From assembly GCA_017445845.1 (NCBI GenBank), contig JAFSRY010000039.1, forward strand, positions 1 through 64,000: a stretch of 64,000 nt of DNA, read 5' to 3'. This DNA comes from Prevotella sp. Its GTDB lineage: Bacteria; Bacteroidota; Bacteroidia; Bacteroidales; Bacteroidaceae. The translations under genes and the position numbers were made by a program. The stretch's first letter is position 1, and every line of letters starts with the position of its first letter. Below the pieces are notes generated by a model. It made no database searches, had not been told where the DNA came from, and saw only the letters and a list, made by a program, of their open reading frames with translations. This document shows positions 50,333 through 59,396 of this stretch, piece by piece.

Positions 50333-53300
50333 ATGGCTAAAGAAAAGAAATTCATTACTTGTGATGGTAACGAGGCTGCGGCTCATGTGAGCTATATGTT
50401 CTCAGAGGTAGCTGCTATCTACCCCATCACTCCGTCTTCGCCTATGGCGGAGCATGTTGACGAATGGGCTGCCCGCGGTCGCAAGAACCTTTGGGGGCAG
50501 AACGTCAGCGTTCAGGAAATGCAGTCGGAAGGTGGTGCCGCAGGTGCCCTTCACGGCTCTCTGCAGGCTGGTGCACTGACAACAACGTTCACTGCTTCAC
50601 AGGGTCTTCTGCTCATGATTCCCAACATGTATAAGATTGCCGGTGAAATGCTGCCTTGCGTCTTCGACGTTTCAGCCCGTACGCTGGCTTCTCATTCGCT
50701 TTGTATCTTCGGCGACCATCAGGATGTGATGGCTTGCCGCCAGACCGGTTTCGCCATGTTCTGCTCGGGTTCTGTCCAGGAAGTTATGGACCTCACGGCA
50801 GTTCCTCATCTGGCCACGCTGAAGACATGCATTCCTTTTGTCAACTTCTTCGACGGTTTCCGCACCTCTCACGAATACCACAAGATCGAGGTGATGGAAC
50901 AGGAAGAGATAGCCAAGCTCGTCGACCCTGCCGACGTAAAGCGCTTCCGCGACCGTGCCCTGTCGCCTGAGCGTCCTATCACTCGCGGTACTGCCGAGAA
51001 CCCTGAAACTTTCTTTACCCATCGTGAGGCCTGCAACAAGGCTTACGAAGCTGTGCCGGAAGTGGTGGAAGGCTATCTGAACAAAATCAGCGAAATCACC
51101 GGCCGCGAATACCATCTCTTTGACTACTATGGAGCCAAGGATGCCGAACGCATCATCATCCTCATGGGTTCTGCTTCAGAAGCTGCCCGCGAGGCCATCG
51201 ACTATCTGACCGCTCAGGGCGAGAAGGTCGGCATGGTGGCTGTCCACCTCTATCGTCCTTTCTCCGTGAAGCACCTGCTGGCTGCCATTCCCAAGACCGT
51301 CAAGCGCATCGCCGTGCTCGACCGCACAAAGGAACCCGGAGCCGAAGGCGAACCGCTCTATCTCGATGTCAAGAGTGCTTTCTATGATGTTGCAGAAAAA
51401 CCGCTCATCGTCGGCGGCCGCTACGGTCTCGGTTCATCCGACACTACACCCGCCAAGATTATTTCCGTCTTCAACAACCTCGCTCTGCCCGAACCGAAGA
51501 ACCACTTCACCGTCGGTATCGTTGACGATGTAACCTTCTCGTCACTGCCCGAAGTTGAAGAGATGGCCCTTGGCGGAGCCGGTATGTTCCAAGCTAAGTT
51601 CTATGGTCTCGGTGCCGACGGTACCGTTGGTGCCAACAAGAACTCCGTGAAGATTATCGGCGACTCTACCGACAAATACTGCCAGGCTTACTTCTCCTAC
51701 GACTCGAAGAAGTCAGGCGGCTTCACCTGCTCACACCTGCGCTTCGGTGATACCCCCATCCGTTCGACCTATCTGGTGACAACACCTAACTTCGTTGCTT
51801 GCCACGTTCAGGCCTACCTCCACATGTATGATGTGACACGCGGCCTGCAGAAGAACGGAACCTTCCTGCTCAATACTATCTTTGATGGCGACGAACTCGT
51901 CAACTTCATCCCCAACAAGGTGAAGCGTCTGTTTGCTCAGAACAACATCACCGTCTACTACATCAATGCCACGAAGATTGCCCAGGAGATTGGTCTCGGA
52001 AACCGCACGAACACCATCCTTCAGTCAGCCTTCTTCCGCATCACCGGCGTCATCCCCGTGGAGCTTGCCGTTGAACAGATGAAGAAGTTCATCGTGAAGT
52101 CTTATGGCAAGAAGGGTGAAGACGTTGTCAACATGAACTATGCCGCCGTCGATCGCGGTAACGAATACAAGCAGCTCACGGTTGATCCCGCATGGGCCAA
52201 CCTTCCCGACGATGCAGAAAAGCAGGACGATGCTCCCGCCTTCGTTAAGGATCTCGTCCGTCCTATCAACGGTCAGGCCGGTGACTTGCTGAAGGTCAGC
52301 GACTTTGTCAAGCACGACACCGTTGACGGTTCTTGGCAAAACGGCACCGCCGCCTATGAGAAGCGTGGTGTCGAAGCCTTCGTTCCCGTTTGGAACAAAG
52401 ACAACTGTATCCAGTGTAACAAGTGTGCCTTCGTATGTCCTCATGCCGCCATCCGTCCGTTCGTTCTTACCGACGAGGAACTGGCCGGCTTCAACGGTCT
52501 CGACACCATCGAGATGAAGGCTCCTGCCGCCATGAAGGGTATGCACTTCCGCATCGAGACCTCCGTCCTCGACTGCCTTGGCTGCGGCAACTGTGAAGAC
52601 GTCTGCCCGGGTAATCCCAAGACTGGTAAAGCCCTCAAGATGGTGCCCTTCAATCCCGATGCTCCCGAAATGGTTGAGGAAGCAAAGAACTGGGACAAGC
52701 TGGTTAAGGACGTGAAGTCAAAGCAACATCTTGTCGACATCAAGGCAAACGCCAAGAACTCTCAGTTTGCGACTCCGCTCTTCGAGTTCTCGGGGGCTTG
52801 CTCGGGTTGCGGTGAGACTCCTTATGTGAAGCTCATCTCACAACTCTTCGGCGACCGCCAGATGGTAGCCAATGCAACGGGTTGCTCCAGCATCTATTCA
52901 GCTTCTATCCCCTCCACACCTTATACGACCAACGAAAAGGGACAGGGTCCTGCCTTCGACAACTCTCTGTTCGAAGACTTCTGCGAGTTCGGCATGGGTA
53001 TGGTGCTCGGTAACAAGAAGATGAAGGAACGCGTGACGATGCTTCTCAACGAGGCTACAGCCGATGAGAAGTGTCCCGCCGAGTTCAAGGCTCTCGCTCA
53101 GGAATGGATTGAGAAGAAGGAAGATGCCGAGGAGACAAAGCGTCTGGCTGAAGCCCTCAAGCCTTTCATCAAGGGTGGTGCCGAAGCAGGCTGCGAGCAC
53201 TGCAAGGAACTGCAGACTCTGGAACATTACCTTGTGAAGCGTTCCCAGTGGATTATCGGTGGTGACGGTGCATCCTATGATATTGGCTACGGCGGTCTTG

Positions 53301-53905
53301 ACCACGTCATCGCTTCCGGCGAAGATGTCAACATCCTCGTGCTCGATACTGAGGTTTACTCCAACACCGGTGGTCAGTCTTCAAAGGCTACTCCGCTTGG
53401 TGCCATCGCTCAGTTCGCCGCACAGGGCAAGCGCATCCGTAAGAAAGACCTCGGTCTGATTGCCACAACCTACGGCTACGTCTACGTGGCTCAGGTGGCA
53501 ATGGGTGCCGACAATGCCCAGTGTCTGAAGGCTATCCGCGAAGCCGAAGCTTATCCCGGACCGTCGCTCGTCATTGCTTACGCTCCGTGTATCAACCACG
53601 GTCTGAAGATCAAGGGTGGCATGGGACGCTCACAGGCTGAAGAGGGTCGCGCCGTTGAGTGCGGTTACTGGCACCTGTGGCGTTACAATCCCCAGTTGGC
53701 CGAAGAAGGCAAGAACCCGTTCACTCTCGACTCGAAAGAGCCGCAATGGGAGAAGTTCCGCGACTTCCTGCTGGGTGAGGTCCGTTACCTGTCTGTCCAG
53801 AAAGCTTATCCTAACGAAGCCGACGAACTCTTCAGCGAAGCCGAGCGCATGGCTAAGCTCCGCTACCAGAGTTACGTCCGCAAGTCTAAGGAAGACTGGA
53901 GCTAG
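50333..53905 (+). CDS. nifJ: Pyruvate:ferredoxin (flavodoxin) oxidoreductase
   Basis: A 1190-residue one-chain enzyme that oxidises pyruvate and CoA to acetyl-CoA, CO2 and reduced ferredoxin. Domain I (MAKEKKFITCDGNEAAAHVSYMFSEVAAIYPITPSSPMAEHVDEW) binds pyruvate and thiamine diphosphate with the middle domains. Two 4Fe4S clusters are in CIQCNKCAFVCPH near 697 and CLGCGNCEDVCPG near 753. The proximal cluster and thiamine diphosphate domain have SGACSGCGETPYVKL near 820 and GGDGASYDIGYGGLDHV near 980, with a Cys near 1080 (YAPCINHGL). The full length is present. It is monocistronic, followed by a terminator. Confidence 0.97.
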   Translation: MAKEKKFITCDGNEAAAHVSYMFSEVAAIYPITPSSPMAEHVDEWAARGRKNLWGQNVSVQEMQSEGGAAGALHGSLQAGALTTTFTASQGLLLMIPNMYKIAGEMLPCVFDVSARTLASHSLCIFGDHQDVMACRQTGFAMFCSGSVQEVMDLTAVPHLATLKTCIPFVNFFDGFRTSHEYHKIEVMEQEEIAKLVDPADVKRFRDRALSPERPITRGTAENPETFFTHREACNKAYEAVPEVVEGYLNKISEITGREYHLFDYYGAKDAERIIILMGSASEAAREAIDYLTAQGEKVGMVAVHLYRPFSVKHLLAAIPKTVKRIAVLDRTKEPGAEGEPLYLDVKSAFYDVAEKPLIVGGRYGLGSSDTTPAKIISVFNNLALPEPKNHFTVGIVDDVTFSSLPEVEEMALGGAGMFQAKFYGLGADGTVGANKNSVKIIGDSTDKYCQAYFSYDSKKSGGFTCSHLRFGDTPIRSTYLVTTPNFVACHVQAYLHMYDVTRGLQKNGTFLLNTIFDGDELVNFIPNKVKRLFAQNNITVYYINATKIAQEIGLGNRTNTILQSAFFRITGVIPVELAVEQMKKFIVKSYGKKGEDVVNMNYAAVDRGNEYKQLTVDPAWANLPDDAEKQDDAPAFVKDLVRPINGQAGDLLKVSDFVKHDTVDGSWQNGTAAYEKRGVEAFVPVWNKDNCIQCNKCAFVCPHAAIRPFVLTDEELAGFNGLDTIEMKAPAAMKGMHFRIETSVLDCLGCGNCEDVCPGNPKTGKALKMVPFNPDAPEMVEEAKNWDKLVKDVKSKQHLVDIKANAKNSQFATPLFEFSGACSGCGETPYVKLISQLFGDRQMVANATGCSSIYSASIPSTPYTTNEKGQGPAFDNSLFEDFCEFGMGMVLGNKKMKERVTMLLNEATADEKCPAEFKALAQEWIEKKEDAEETKRLAEALKPFIKGGAEAGCEHCKELQTLEHYLVKRSQWIIGGDGASYDIGYGGLDHVIASGEDVNILVLDTEVYSNTGGQSSKATPLGAIAQFAAQGKRIRKKDLGLIATTYGYVYVAQVAMGADNAQCLKAIREAEAYPGPSLVIAYAPCINHGLKIKGGMGRSQAEEGRAVECGYWHLWRYNPQLAEEGKNPFTLDSKEPQWEKFRDFLLGEVRYLSVQKAYPNEADELFSEAERMAKLRYQSYVRKSKEDWS

Positions 53906-53950
53906 TAAAGACCTTGCTTATAGTGAATCAAGCGATTTCTATCTATATCA

Positions 53951-53982
53951 AAAGGAGCATCCGAATGTCGGGTGCTCCTTTT
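53951..53982 (+). terminator. Terminator of the PFOR gene
   Basis: AAAGGAGCATCCG pairs with CGGGTGCTCCTTT (one G-T) over AATGT and is followed by T residues. It lies 45 bases after the stop codon. Confidence 0.88.
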
Positions 53983-54020
53983 TATTGTGTCACAACAATC
54001 ACCGATTAGCAGCACTGAGT

Positions 54021-55214
54021 CTATTCCAGTTTGAACCGATGCTGTTTCTTGGCTTGGCGGGGAGTAAGGTCGAGGGATGATTCTGAAGAGTGACCAACGG
54101 GAACGCCGCGATATTGGTTCCAGCGCTTACGGATTTTAGCAACATAGTCGACGGTCTCATCGCCGCGCATATAGCCATATTTCACGACGGGGTCTTTGTA
54201 ATAATCAGGTTCGCGCAGTTTCAGGACAAATGGCGAGACGTCAGCCCATCGGTTGGGGTTCTTGCCATTTTTCCGCGCCAGCGCCATTGCGTCGCGAATA
54301 TGGAAGAAGCCTCCGTTGTAGGCTGCCAACACAAAGAGCGTGCGCTCCTGCAGGCTGGGCACATCCTTGAAATGGGTTGTGAGTTCTCCGATGTATCTTG
54401 TTGCCGCAGAGATATTCTGTTCGGGGTCGAAGAGCTGGGCGTGAGGCAGTCCGAGATGGGTGGCGGTCGACGGCATAATCTGCATCAGTCCACAGGCTCC
54501 CGCCCATGATTTCGCCATCGGGTCGAAGGTCGACTCCTGATAGCACAGGGCTGCCAACAGTCGCCAGTCCCACCGGATGACGGAGGCATACCGACGGAAG
54601 TAGGCATCGTACTTAGAGATAACCCCCTTCTGTCGGTCAAGCATGGGCGAATAGACCCTTCGCGTGATGCCCTGTGAGGTGAAGGCGACTGACTCCTCTT
54701 GTTTGACTTGCGCGATGAGGTCCTGACGGAACCACTTGTCGAGTTGATCAGCCAGCTCTACATTGTCGATGTTGACGGCCCACTGGGTCTGCAACGAGTC
54801 GATAGTGGCACCACACGACCTCACACCCTCGGTGGGTCGAGGCAACGGGAAGACAATCACGTCGCCTTCGCCGTCGACCAGCCGGCTTATCATCTCAGCC
54901 GTATCCTTGCAGAGTTCCACGCGGAGCGACACGCCGAGCTGCTGGGTGAACTTCTCGCACAAAAGATACTGCAGTCCCATGCTACGCCCATGATAATCGT
55001 AATAGATGTCTGGACCGGACATCGTGAGCATGATGAGTTCGCCGTTGGTCTGTATGTCGTCAAGGGAAAAACGGCTTTCACCGCCGTCTTCTACAGCCAG
55101 AGGATCGTCGACCGATGTTCCCCAGGGAGTCGTTGTATTGGTCTTCTTCTGCGTGCAAGAAGCAAATCCGACAACGCCTATGCATACCATAATAAGCCAC
55201 AAACTCTTGCGCAT
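54021..55214 (-). CDS. mltF: Membrane-bound lytic transglycosylase, MltF-like
   Basis: A 397-residue lipoprotein (signal MRKSLWLIMVCIGVVGFASC, Cys at residue 20). Residues about 50-215 are an ABC solute-binding-like domain (SGPDIYYDYHGRSMGLQYLLCEKFTQQLG), and about 230-375 a lysozyme-like SLT domain. The catalytic Glu is in CYQESTFDPMAKSWAGACGLMQIMPSTATHLG near 243-270, followed by YNGGFFHI. It cleaves peptidoglycan, forming 1,6-anhydro ends. An in-frame ATG at 55274 exists, but the lipobox supports 55214. A TAATTTTG box is 18 bases upstream. Confidence 0.9.
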   Translation of the reverse strand: MRKSLWLIMVCIGVVGFASCTQKKTNTTTPWGTSVDDPLAVEDGGESRFSLDDIQTNGELIMLTMSGPDIYYDYHGRSMGLQYLLCEKFTQQLGVSLRVELCKDTAEMISRLVDGEGDVIVFPLPRPTEGVRSCGATIDSLQTQWAVNIDNVELADQLDKWFRQDLIAQVKQEESVAFTSQGITRRVYSPMLDRQKGVISKYDAYFRRYASVIRWDWRLLAALCYQESTFDPMAKSWAGACGLMQIMPSTATHLGLPHAQLFDPEQNISAATRYIGELTTHFKDVPSLQERTLFVLAAYNGGFFHIRDAMALARKNGKNPNRWADVSPFVLKLREPDYYKDPVVKYGYMRGDETVDYVAKIRKRWNQYRGVPVGHSSESSLDLTPRQAKKQHRFKLE

Positions 55215-55232
55215 AACTTTTATATTTGCCTG

Positions 55233-55240
55233 CAAAATTA
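55233..55240 (-). promoter_or_regulatory. mltF -7 box (TAATTTTG)
   Basis: Minus-strand TAnnTTTG match about 18 bases before the mltF start. -33 TTTG not seen. Confidence 0.55.
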
Positions 55241-55324
55241 CTATAAAAGCTTGAAAAAGAAAACTATCAGGCATAAAAAAAAGAAAAACAAACGAAAAGT
55301 ATTGTTCATTTAAAAGATTTTAAT

Positions 55325-55332
55325 TACTTTTG
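55325..55332 (+). promoter_or_regulatory. -7 box of the C4-dicarboxylate transporter gene (TACTTTTG)
   Basis: TAnnTTTG match about 55 bases before the start codon, within an AT-rich region divergent from mltF. Confidence 0.55.
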
Positions 55333-55386
55333 CAGAATAATAATAGTGTTAATACCAAACAATTATACAAACTTAAACCTAACATT

Positions 55387-56748
55387 ATGACTTTTATCAT
55401 GTTTATTCAGCTGCTCATCGTGTTGGCGGCATTGTGGGTAGGTTCGCGCTATGGCAGCCTTGCCCTTGGAGCTATTTCGGGCATCGGCCTGGCCATTCTT
55501 GTGTTTTGCTTCTCGCTGAAGCCCAGCACCCCACCCACAGATGTCATCTACATCATCATCGCAGCCGTCACCTGCGCCGGTATCATGCAAGCCTCGGGCG
55601 GTATGGACTGGCTCATTCAGATTGCCGAGCGATTGCTCCGCAAGCATCCCGACCGCATCACCTTCCTTGCCCCACTGGCAACATTCTCGCTGACTATACT
55701 CGTCGGTACCGGCCATGTGGTCTATACACTGATGCCCATCATCTGCGACATTGCCTTGAAGAAAGGCATACGACCTGAGCGACCATGCGGCATTGCCAGC
55801 ATCGCCTCCCAGATAGGTATCACCTGCTCCCCCATCGCAGCTGCCGTTGTGGCCTTTGTCACTATCTCAGCCGAAAACGGCTTCGACGTCACCATTCCTC
55901 AGGTGCTGTTAGTCAATATCCCCGCCTGTATCGTCGGTATCATCCTTGCCGCCGCCGCCTCTTACAAGCGCGGTCTCGACCTGGATAAAGATCCTGAATT
56001 CCAGAAGCGTATCCAAGACCCCGTCCAGCGTTCGTATATCTATGGCAACTCTGCCACGACTCTCGACCAGGTGATTTCTCCTGAGGCCCGTCGTGCTGTG
56101 TATATCTTCCTTGCTGCCCTGGCCGTCATCGTGCTGTTTGCTGCCGTTCCGAGCCTGTTGCCGACCTTCGACATGGGTGACGGTAAGACCGAGAAGCTGA
56201 AGATGAACGTCGTCATCCAGATTGTAATGATTTCGGCTGCCGCCCTGATGATTATCTTCTGCAAGGCCAGTCCGAAGAAAGCCGTCGGCGGAGCCGTCTG
56301 GCAGAGCGGTATGGTTGCCGTCGTCGCCATCTACGGCATCGCCTGGATGGCCAACACCTATTTCGACAACTACAAGCCAGAGATGCAGGCCATGCTGACC
56401 GACCTTGTGACAGCCTATCCGTGGGCAATGGCTTTTGCCTTCTTCCTGGTATCCGTTCTCATCAACTCTCAGGGCGCAGTGGTCGTCTCGATGCTGCCCC
56501 TCGCCTACTCACTGGGCATCGAGGGATGGGTGCTGCTGGGCATCATGCCGTCGGTATATGGCTATTTCTTTATCCCCAACTACCCCAGCGACATTGCAAC
56601 GGTGAACTTCGACCGTTCGGGCACTACCGTCATCGGCAAATATCTGCTGAACCACTCGTTCATGATGCCGGGTCTCATCCACGTAGTCACCGCAACACTC
56701 TGCGCTTACGCATTGTCGTTCCTTTACCACAGCATGGGCCTTTTCTAA
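55387..56748 (+). CDS. Anaerobic C4-dicarboxylate transporter (DcuA/DcuB family)
   Basis: A 453-residue membrane protein with about ten hydrophobic segments. The start MTFIMFIQLLIVLAALWVGSRYGSLALGAISGIGL and CAGIMQASGGMDWLIQIAERLLRKHPDRITFLAPLATFSLTILVGTGHVVYTLMPIICDIA fit Dcu antiporters, and KGIRPERPCGIASIASQIGITCSPIAAAVV is a conserved region. These exchange fumarate or aspartate with succinate in anaerobic respiration and succinate fermentation. The start at 55387 is preferred to an in-frame TTG at 55330 that lies in the promoter. A 22-bp array with mini-hairpins follows the stop. Confidence 0.92.
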   Translation: MTFIMFIQLLIVLAALWVGSRYGSLALGAISGIGLAILVFCFSLKPSTPPTDVIYIIIAAVTCAGIMQASGGMDWLIQIAERLLRKHPDRITFLAPLATFSLTILVGTGHVVYTLMPIICDIALKKGIRPERPCGIASIASQIGITCSPIAAAVVAFVTISAENGFDVTIPQVLLVNIPACIVGIILAAAASYKRGLDLDKDPEFQKRIQDPVQRSYIYGNSATTLDQVISPEARRAVYIFLAALAVIVLFAAVPSLLPTFDMGDGKTEKLKMNVVIQIVMISAAALMIIFCKASPKKAVGGAVWQSGMVAVVAIYGIAWMANTYFDNYKPEMQAMLTDLVTAYPWAMAFAFFLVSVLINSQGAVVVSMLPLAYSLGIEGWVLLGIMPSVYGYFFIPNYPSDIATVNFDRSGTTVIGKYLLNHSFMMPGLIHVVTATLCAYALSFLYHSMGLF

Positions 56749-56814
56749 AGTTCCGTCGCTAAGGCCTCCTATAGGCGGTCATAAGTATCGCCATTTGTAC
56801 TGCTAAGATGTAAT

Positions 56815-56946
56815 GGGATGCCGAAGCTACTTATCGGGGATGCCGAAGCTTATCTTCGGGGATGTCGAAGCAATGCTTCGGGGATGTCGAAGCAATGCTT
56901 CGGGAGTGCCGACCCTTTGTTTCGGGGATGTCGAAGCAATGCTTCG
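56815..56946. repeat. 22-bp tandem array, six units forming mini-hairpins
   Basis: Units start at 56815, 56837, 56859, 56881, 56903 and 56925, each exactly 22 bases. Three units (56859, 56881, 56925) are identical and contain CGAAGC, AAT, GCTTCG, a perfect small hairpin; the second unit (56837) also pairs (CCGAAGCT ... TCTTCGG). The unit at 56903 contains GGAGTGCCG. It lies between the end of the Dcu-type gene and the glucokinase gene, immediately before a terminator. Confidence 0.92.
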
Positions 56947-56955
56947 GGACATGCA

Positions 56956-56997
56956 AAAAGCAGCTATGCGCTTCCAATGAGTCACATAGCTGCTTTT
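56956..56997. terminator. Terminator between convergent genes
   Basis: AAAAGCAGCTATG pairs with CATAGCTGCTTTT over a 16-base loop. T residues end the stem on both strands, so it can serve both the Dcu-type gene and glucokinase. Confidence 0.85.
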
Positions 56998-57019
56998 ATT
57001 GTTTCAGAAGGAACAATCC

Positions 57020-57994
57020 TTATACTTCCCAACCTACGGCAGAAGCACCGAGGACAGCTGCAGAGGCACCTTCCAGTCCGCTGACGAGGAACTGAGCCTT
57101 ACCCTTGAAGATGTTAAGCACATTCTCGTCGTAAGCTTTCTTGATGGGTTCCATGATGAGATCACCAGCCTTGGTCATACCACCAAAGAAGATGAATGCC
57201 TCAGGCGATGAGAAGGCAGCAAAGTCGGCACAGGCTTCACCGAGCATCTTTCCTGTGAACTCATAGATTTCCTTTGCCAGAGCGTCACCCTTTCCGGCGG
57301 TGATGGAGACATCGAGCGAAGTGATGTCCTCGGGATTGAGTTCGCGAAGCAGTGAGGGACGGTCGGTGGTGGCAAGCAGTTCGCGAGCTGTGCGGGCGAC
57401 ACCCGTTGCCGAGCAGTAAGCCTCAAGACATCCGGCACGGCCGCAACCGCAGGGACGTCCGTTCTCGCGACGCATGATGACATGACCAAGTTCACCGGCA
57501 AAGCCGTCGCAGCCATAGACGAGCTGACCATTGATGACTATGCCCGAGCCGACACCCGTCCCGAGGGTGATGACGATGAAGTTCTTCATACCGCGGGCTA
57601 CGCCATAGATCATCTCACCGATAGCAGCAGCGTTGGCATCGTTGGTCAATGCTACGGGAATGCCAAGGCGCTCTTCGAACATCTTTGCCAGAGGCACAAT
57701 GCCGTCGTGACCCCATTCGAGGTTGGGAGCAAACTCGATGGTTCCGCTGTAGTAATTGCCATTGGGGGCACCAACACCCATCGCCTTGATCTTGCCGATA
57801 CCGCCGCACTCTTCGATAATCGGCTGCAAGGCAGCTACACAAGCGTCTACATACTGCTCGGCTGTAGGATAGCCTTGGGTCTTGATGGCTGTTGTGGCCT
57901 TGATTTCGCCACGACTGTCAACGATACCGAAAACGGAGTTGGTTCCGCCCAGGTCGAGACCGATGACATAGGGTTTAATGTTTTGCTGTTCCAT
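57020..57994 (-). CDS. Glucokinase, ROK family
   Basis: A 324-residue ROK kinase. The ATP-phosphate loop is GLDLGGTNSVFGIVD near residue 14; GAPNGNYYSGTIEFAPNLEWG and LTNDANAAAIGEMIYG near 118 hold the sugar and the catalytic Asp. ELGHVIMRRENGRPCGCGRAGCLEAYCSATG near 170-195 gives the zinc-binding Cys-rich motif and the GH motif. It phosphorylates glucose at C6; the match to family glucokinases is good but some ROK kinases prefer other hexoses. A consensus promoter is at 58047-58078. Confidence 0.92.
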   Translation of the reverse strand: MEQQNIKPYVIGLDLGGTNSVFGIVDSRGEIKATTAIKTQGYPTAEQYVDACVAALQPIIEECGGIGKIKAMGVGAPNGNYYSGTIEFAPNLEWGHDGIVPLAKMFEERLGIPVALTNDANAAAIGEMIYGVARGMKNFIVITLGTGVGSGIVINGQLVYGCDGFAGELGHVIMRRENGRPCGCGRAGCLEAYCSATGVARTARELLATTDRPSLLRELNPEDITSLDVSITAGKGDALAKEIYEFTGKMLGEACADFAAFSSPEAFIFFGGMTKAGDLIMEPIKKAYDENVLNIFKGKAQFLVSGLEGASAAVLGASAVGWEV

Positions 57995-58046
57995 TTCGTT
58001 TTGTAATTTTAGTTTTATAATGAATGATTTATCAGTTTTCCGAAGG

Positions 58047-58078
58047 CAAAGTTACAGAAAAAGACTGATGAAAACAAA
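58047..58078 (-). promoter_or_regulatory. Glucokinase promoter TTTG-N20-TAACTTTG
   Basis: Minus-strand TTTG (58078-58075), 20 bases, TAACTTTG (58054-58047), about 53 bases before the start codon. Confidence 0.75.
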
Positions 58079-58118
58079 CTTTTAGACAAGAAAAATGAAG
58101 TTTTTCGCTTTTTTATTG

Positions 58119-58126
58119 TAATTTTG
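58119..58126 (+). promoter_or_regulatory. LysE gene -7 box (TAATTTTG)
   Basis: TAnnTTTG match nine bases before the ATG at 58136; the leader would be about five or six bases. Confidence 0.6.
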
Positions 58127-58135
58127 CATCCGATT

Positions 58136-58804
58136 ATGCCATTCGAGTTACACATAGACATTCTCGACCAGATATTCAAAGGAATGCTCATCGGGATATT
58201 CGCCTCGGCGCCAATGGGTCCCGTCGGCATTCTCTGTGTCCAGCGAACCCTGAACAAAGGCCGCTGGTATGGTTTCGTGACTGGCATCGGCGCCGCCATC
58301 AGCGACATCATCTATGCCCTCATCACCGGACTCGGCATCAGCTTCGTGATGGACCTCGTCAACAACGAACAGAACAAATTCTGGCTGCAAATCATCGGCA
58401 GCATCGTACTGCTCGTTTTCGGTGTCATCACCTGGCGCAGCGACCCCACCCGAAACATGCACAAGTCGGGCACACAGAAAGGAACCCTCGTCCACAACTG
58501 CTGGACGGCCTTCTGGGTGACCTTCTCCAACCCACTCATCATCTTCCTCTTCATGGGCCTGTTTGCCCAATGGGCATTCATCATTCCCGACCACCCCATC
58601 GTGATGTCGGTGGGCTACCTGAGTATCATCGGAGGCGCCTTGCTATGGTGGTTCGGACTCACATGGCTCGTTGACACCATCCGAGGCATCTTCGACACCA
58701 GCGGCATCCGCATCATCAACAAAATCATCGGATCCGTCGTGATACTCTTCTCACTCATCATTCTCGTGGGAACGGTATTCAACCTCTACACGATACAATA
58801 TTAA
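58136..58804 (+). CDS. LysE family transporter
   Basis: A 222-residue membrane protein with about six hydrophobic segments. GMLIGIFASAPMGPVGILCVQRTLNKGRWYGFVTGIGAAISDIIYALITGLG near residues 16-68 is the conserved LysE/RhtB start with the PxGP motif, and NCWTAFWVTFSNPLIIFLFMGLFAQWAF near 118 the second conserved block. Family members export amino acids such as lysine, arginine, homoserine or cadmium in CadD types; the substrate is unknown. An upstream in-frame TTG at 58124 falls in the promoter box. The DUF4924 gene follows by 21 bases. Confidence 0.9.
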   Translation: MPFELHIDILDQIFKGMLIGIFASAPMGPVGILCVQRTLNKGRWYGFVTGIGAAISDIIYALITGLGISFVMDLVNNEQNKFWLQIIGSIVLLVFGVITWRSDPTRNMHKSGTQKGTLVHNCWTAFWVTFSNPLIIFLFMGLFAQWAFIIPDHPIVMSVGYLSIIGGALLWWFGLTWLVDTIRGIFDTSGIRIINKIIGSVVILFSLIILVGTVFNLYTIQY

Positions 58805-58825
58805 ATGCTAAAAGGATAAGAAAAA

Positions 58826-59374
58826 GTGTTTATTGCACAAGAACTCAGAAAACAGAGCATCGCCGAATACCTGCTCTATATGTGGCAGGTAGAGGACATC
58901 ATCCGTGCCTACGACTGCTCATTGACTCGCCTGCGTCGCGAATATATCGAACACTTCGACTATACGGAAGAACAAAAGGAAGACCTGACCGACTGGTACG
59001 GCAACCTCATCAACATGATGCGACGCGAAGGGAAAACACAGCAGGGACATCTGCAAATCAACGAAATCATCGTACAAGACTTAGGCGAAATGAATGCCCG
59101 CCTGCTGCAAAGCACCAAGTTCCCATTCTATACCGCCGAATACTATCGCGTGCTGCCCTTCATCGTGGAACTGCGCAACCGCGGTGGAAAAGAGTATGGC
59201 GAAATAGAAACCTGCCTGAACGCCCTCTACGGAACCATGATCCTGCGACTGCAGAAGAAGGAAATCAGCCAGGACACTGCCCACGCCATCAAGGAAATCA
59301 CGACCTTCATCGGAATGCTCTCCGACTACTACATCAAAGACCGTACCGAAGGCATCGACTGGGACGAGGACTGA
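58826..59374 (+). CDS. DUF4924 family protein
   Basis: A 182-residue soluble, mainly helical protein of the DUF4924 family. [27 protein letters not shown] at the N-terminus and [22 protein letters not shown] at the end are typical; function is unknown. No catalytic motif is evident. The start is GTG at 58826, chosen because the family N-terminus begins just there and no ATG lies in frame nearby. It sits between the LysE gene and prfC (22 bases upstream of it), so the three may be one operon. Confidence 0.85.
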   Translation: MFIAQELRKQSIAEYLLYMWQVEDIIRAYDCSLTRLRREYIEHFDYTEEQKEDLTDWYGNLINMMRREGKTQQGHLQINEIIVQDLGEMNARLLQSTKFPFYTAEYYRVLPFIVELRNRGGKEYGEIETCLNALYGTMILRLQKKEISQDTAHAIKEITTFIGMLSDYYIKDRTEGIDWDED

Positions 59375-59396
59375 CAAAAGAACACCAAAGAACTAT

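Noticed and set aside
56818..57095. Open reading frames across the hairpin array
   Set aside because: They are repeats of Cys/Ser/Gly-rich peptides made by the 22-bp units, stop in the glucokinase gene and have no start signals.
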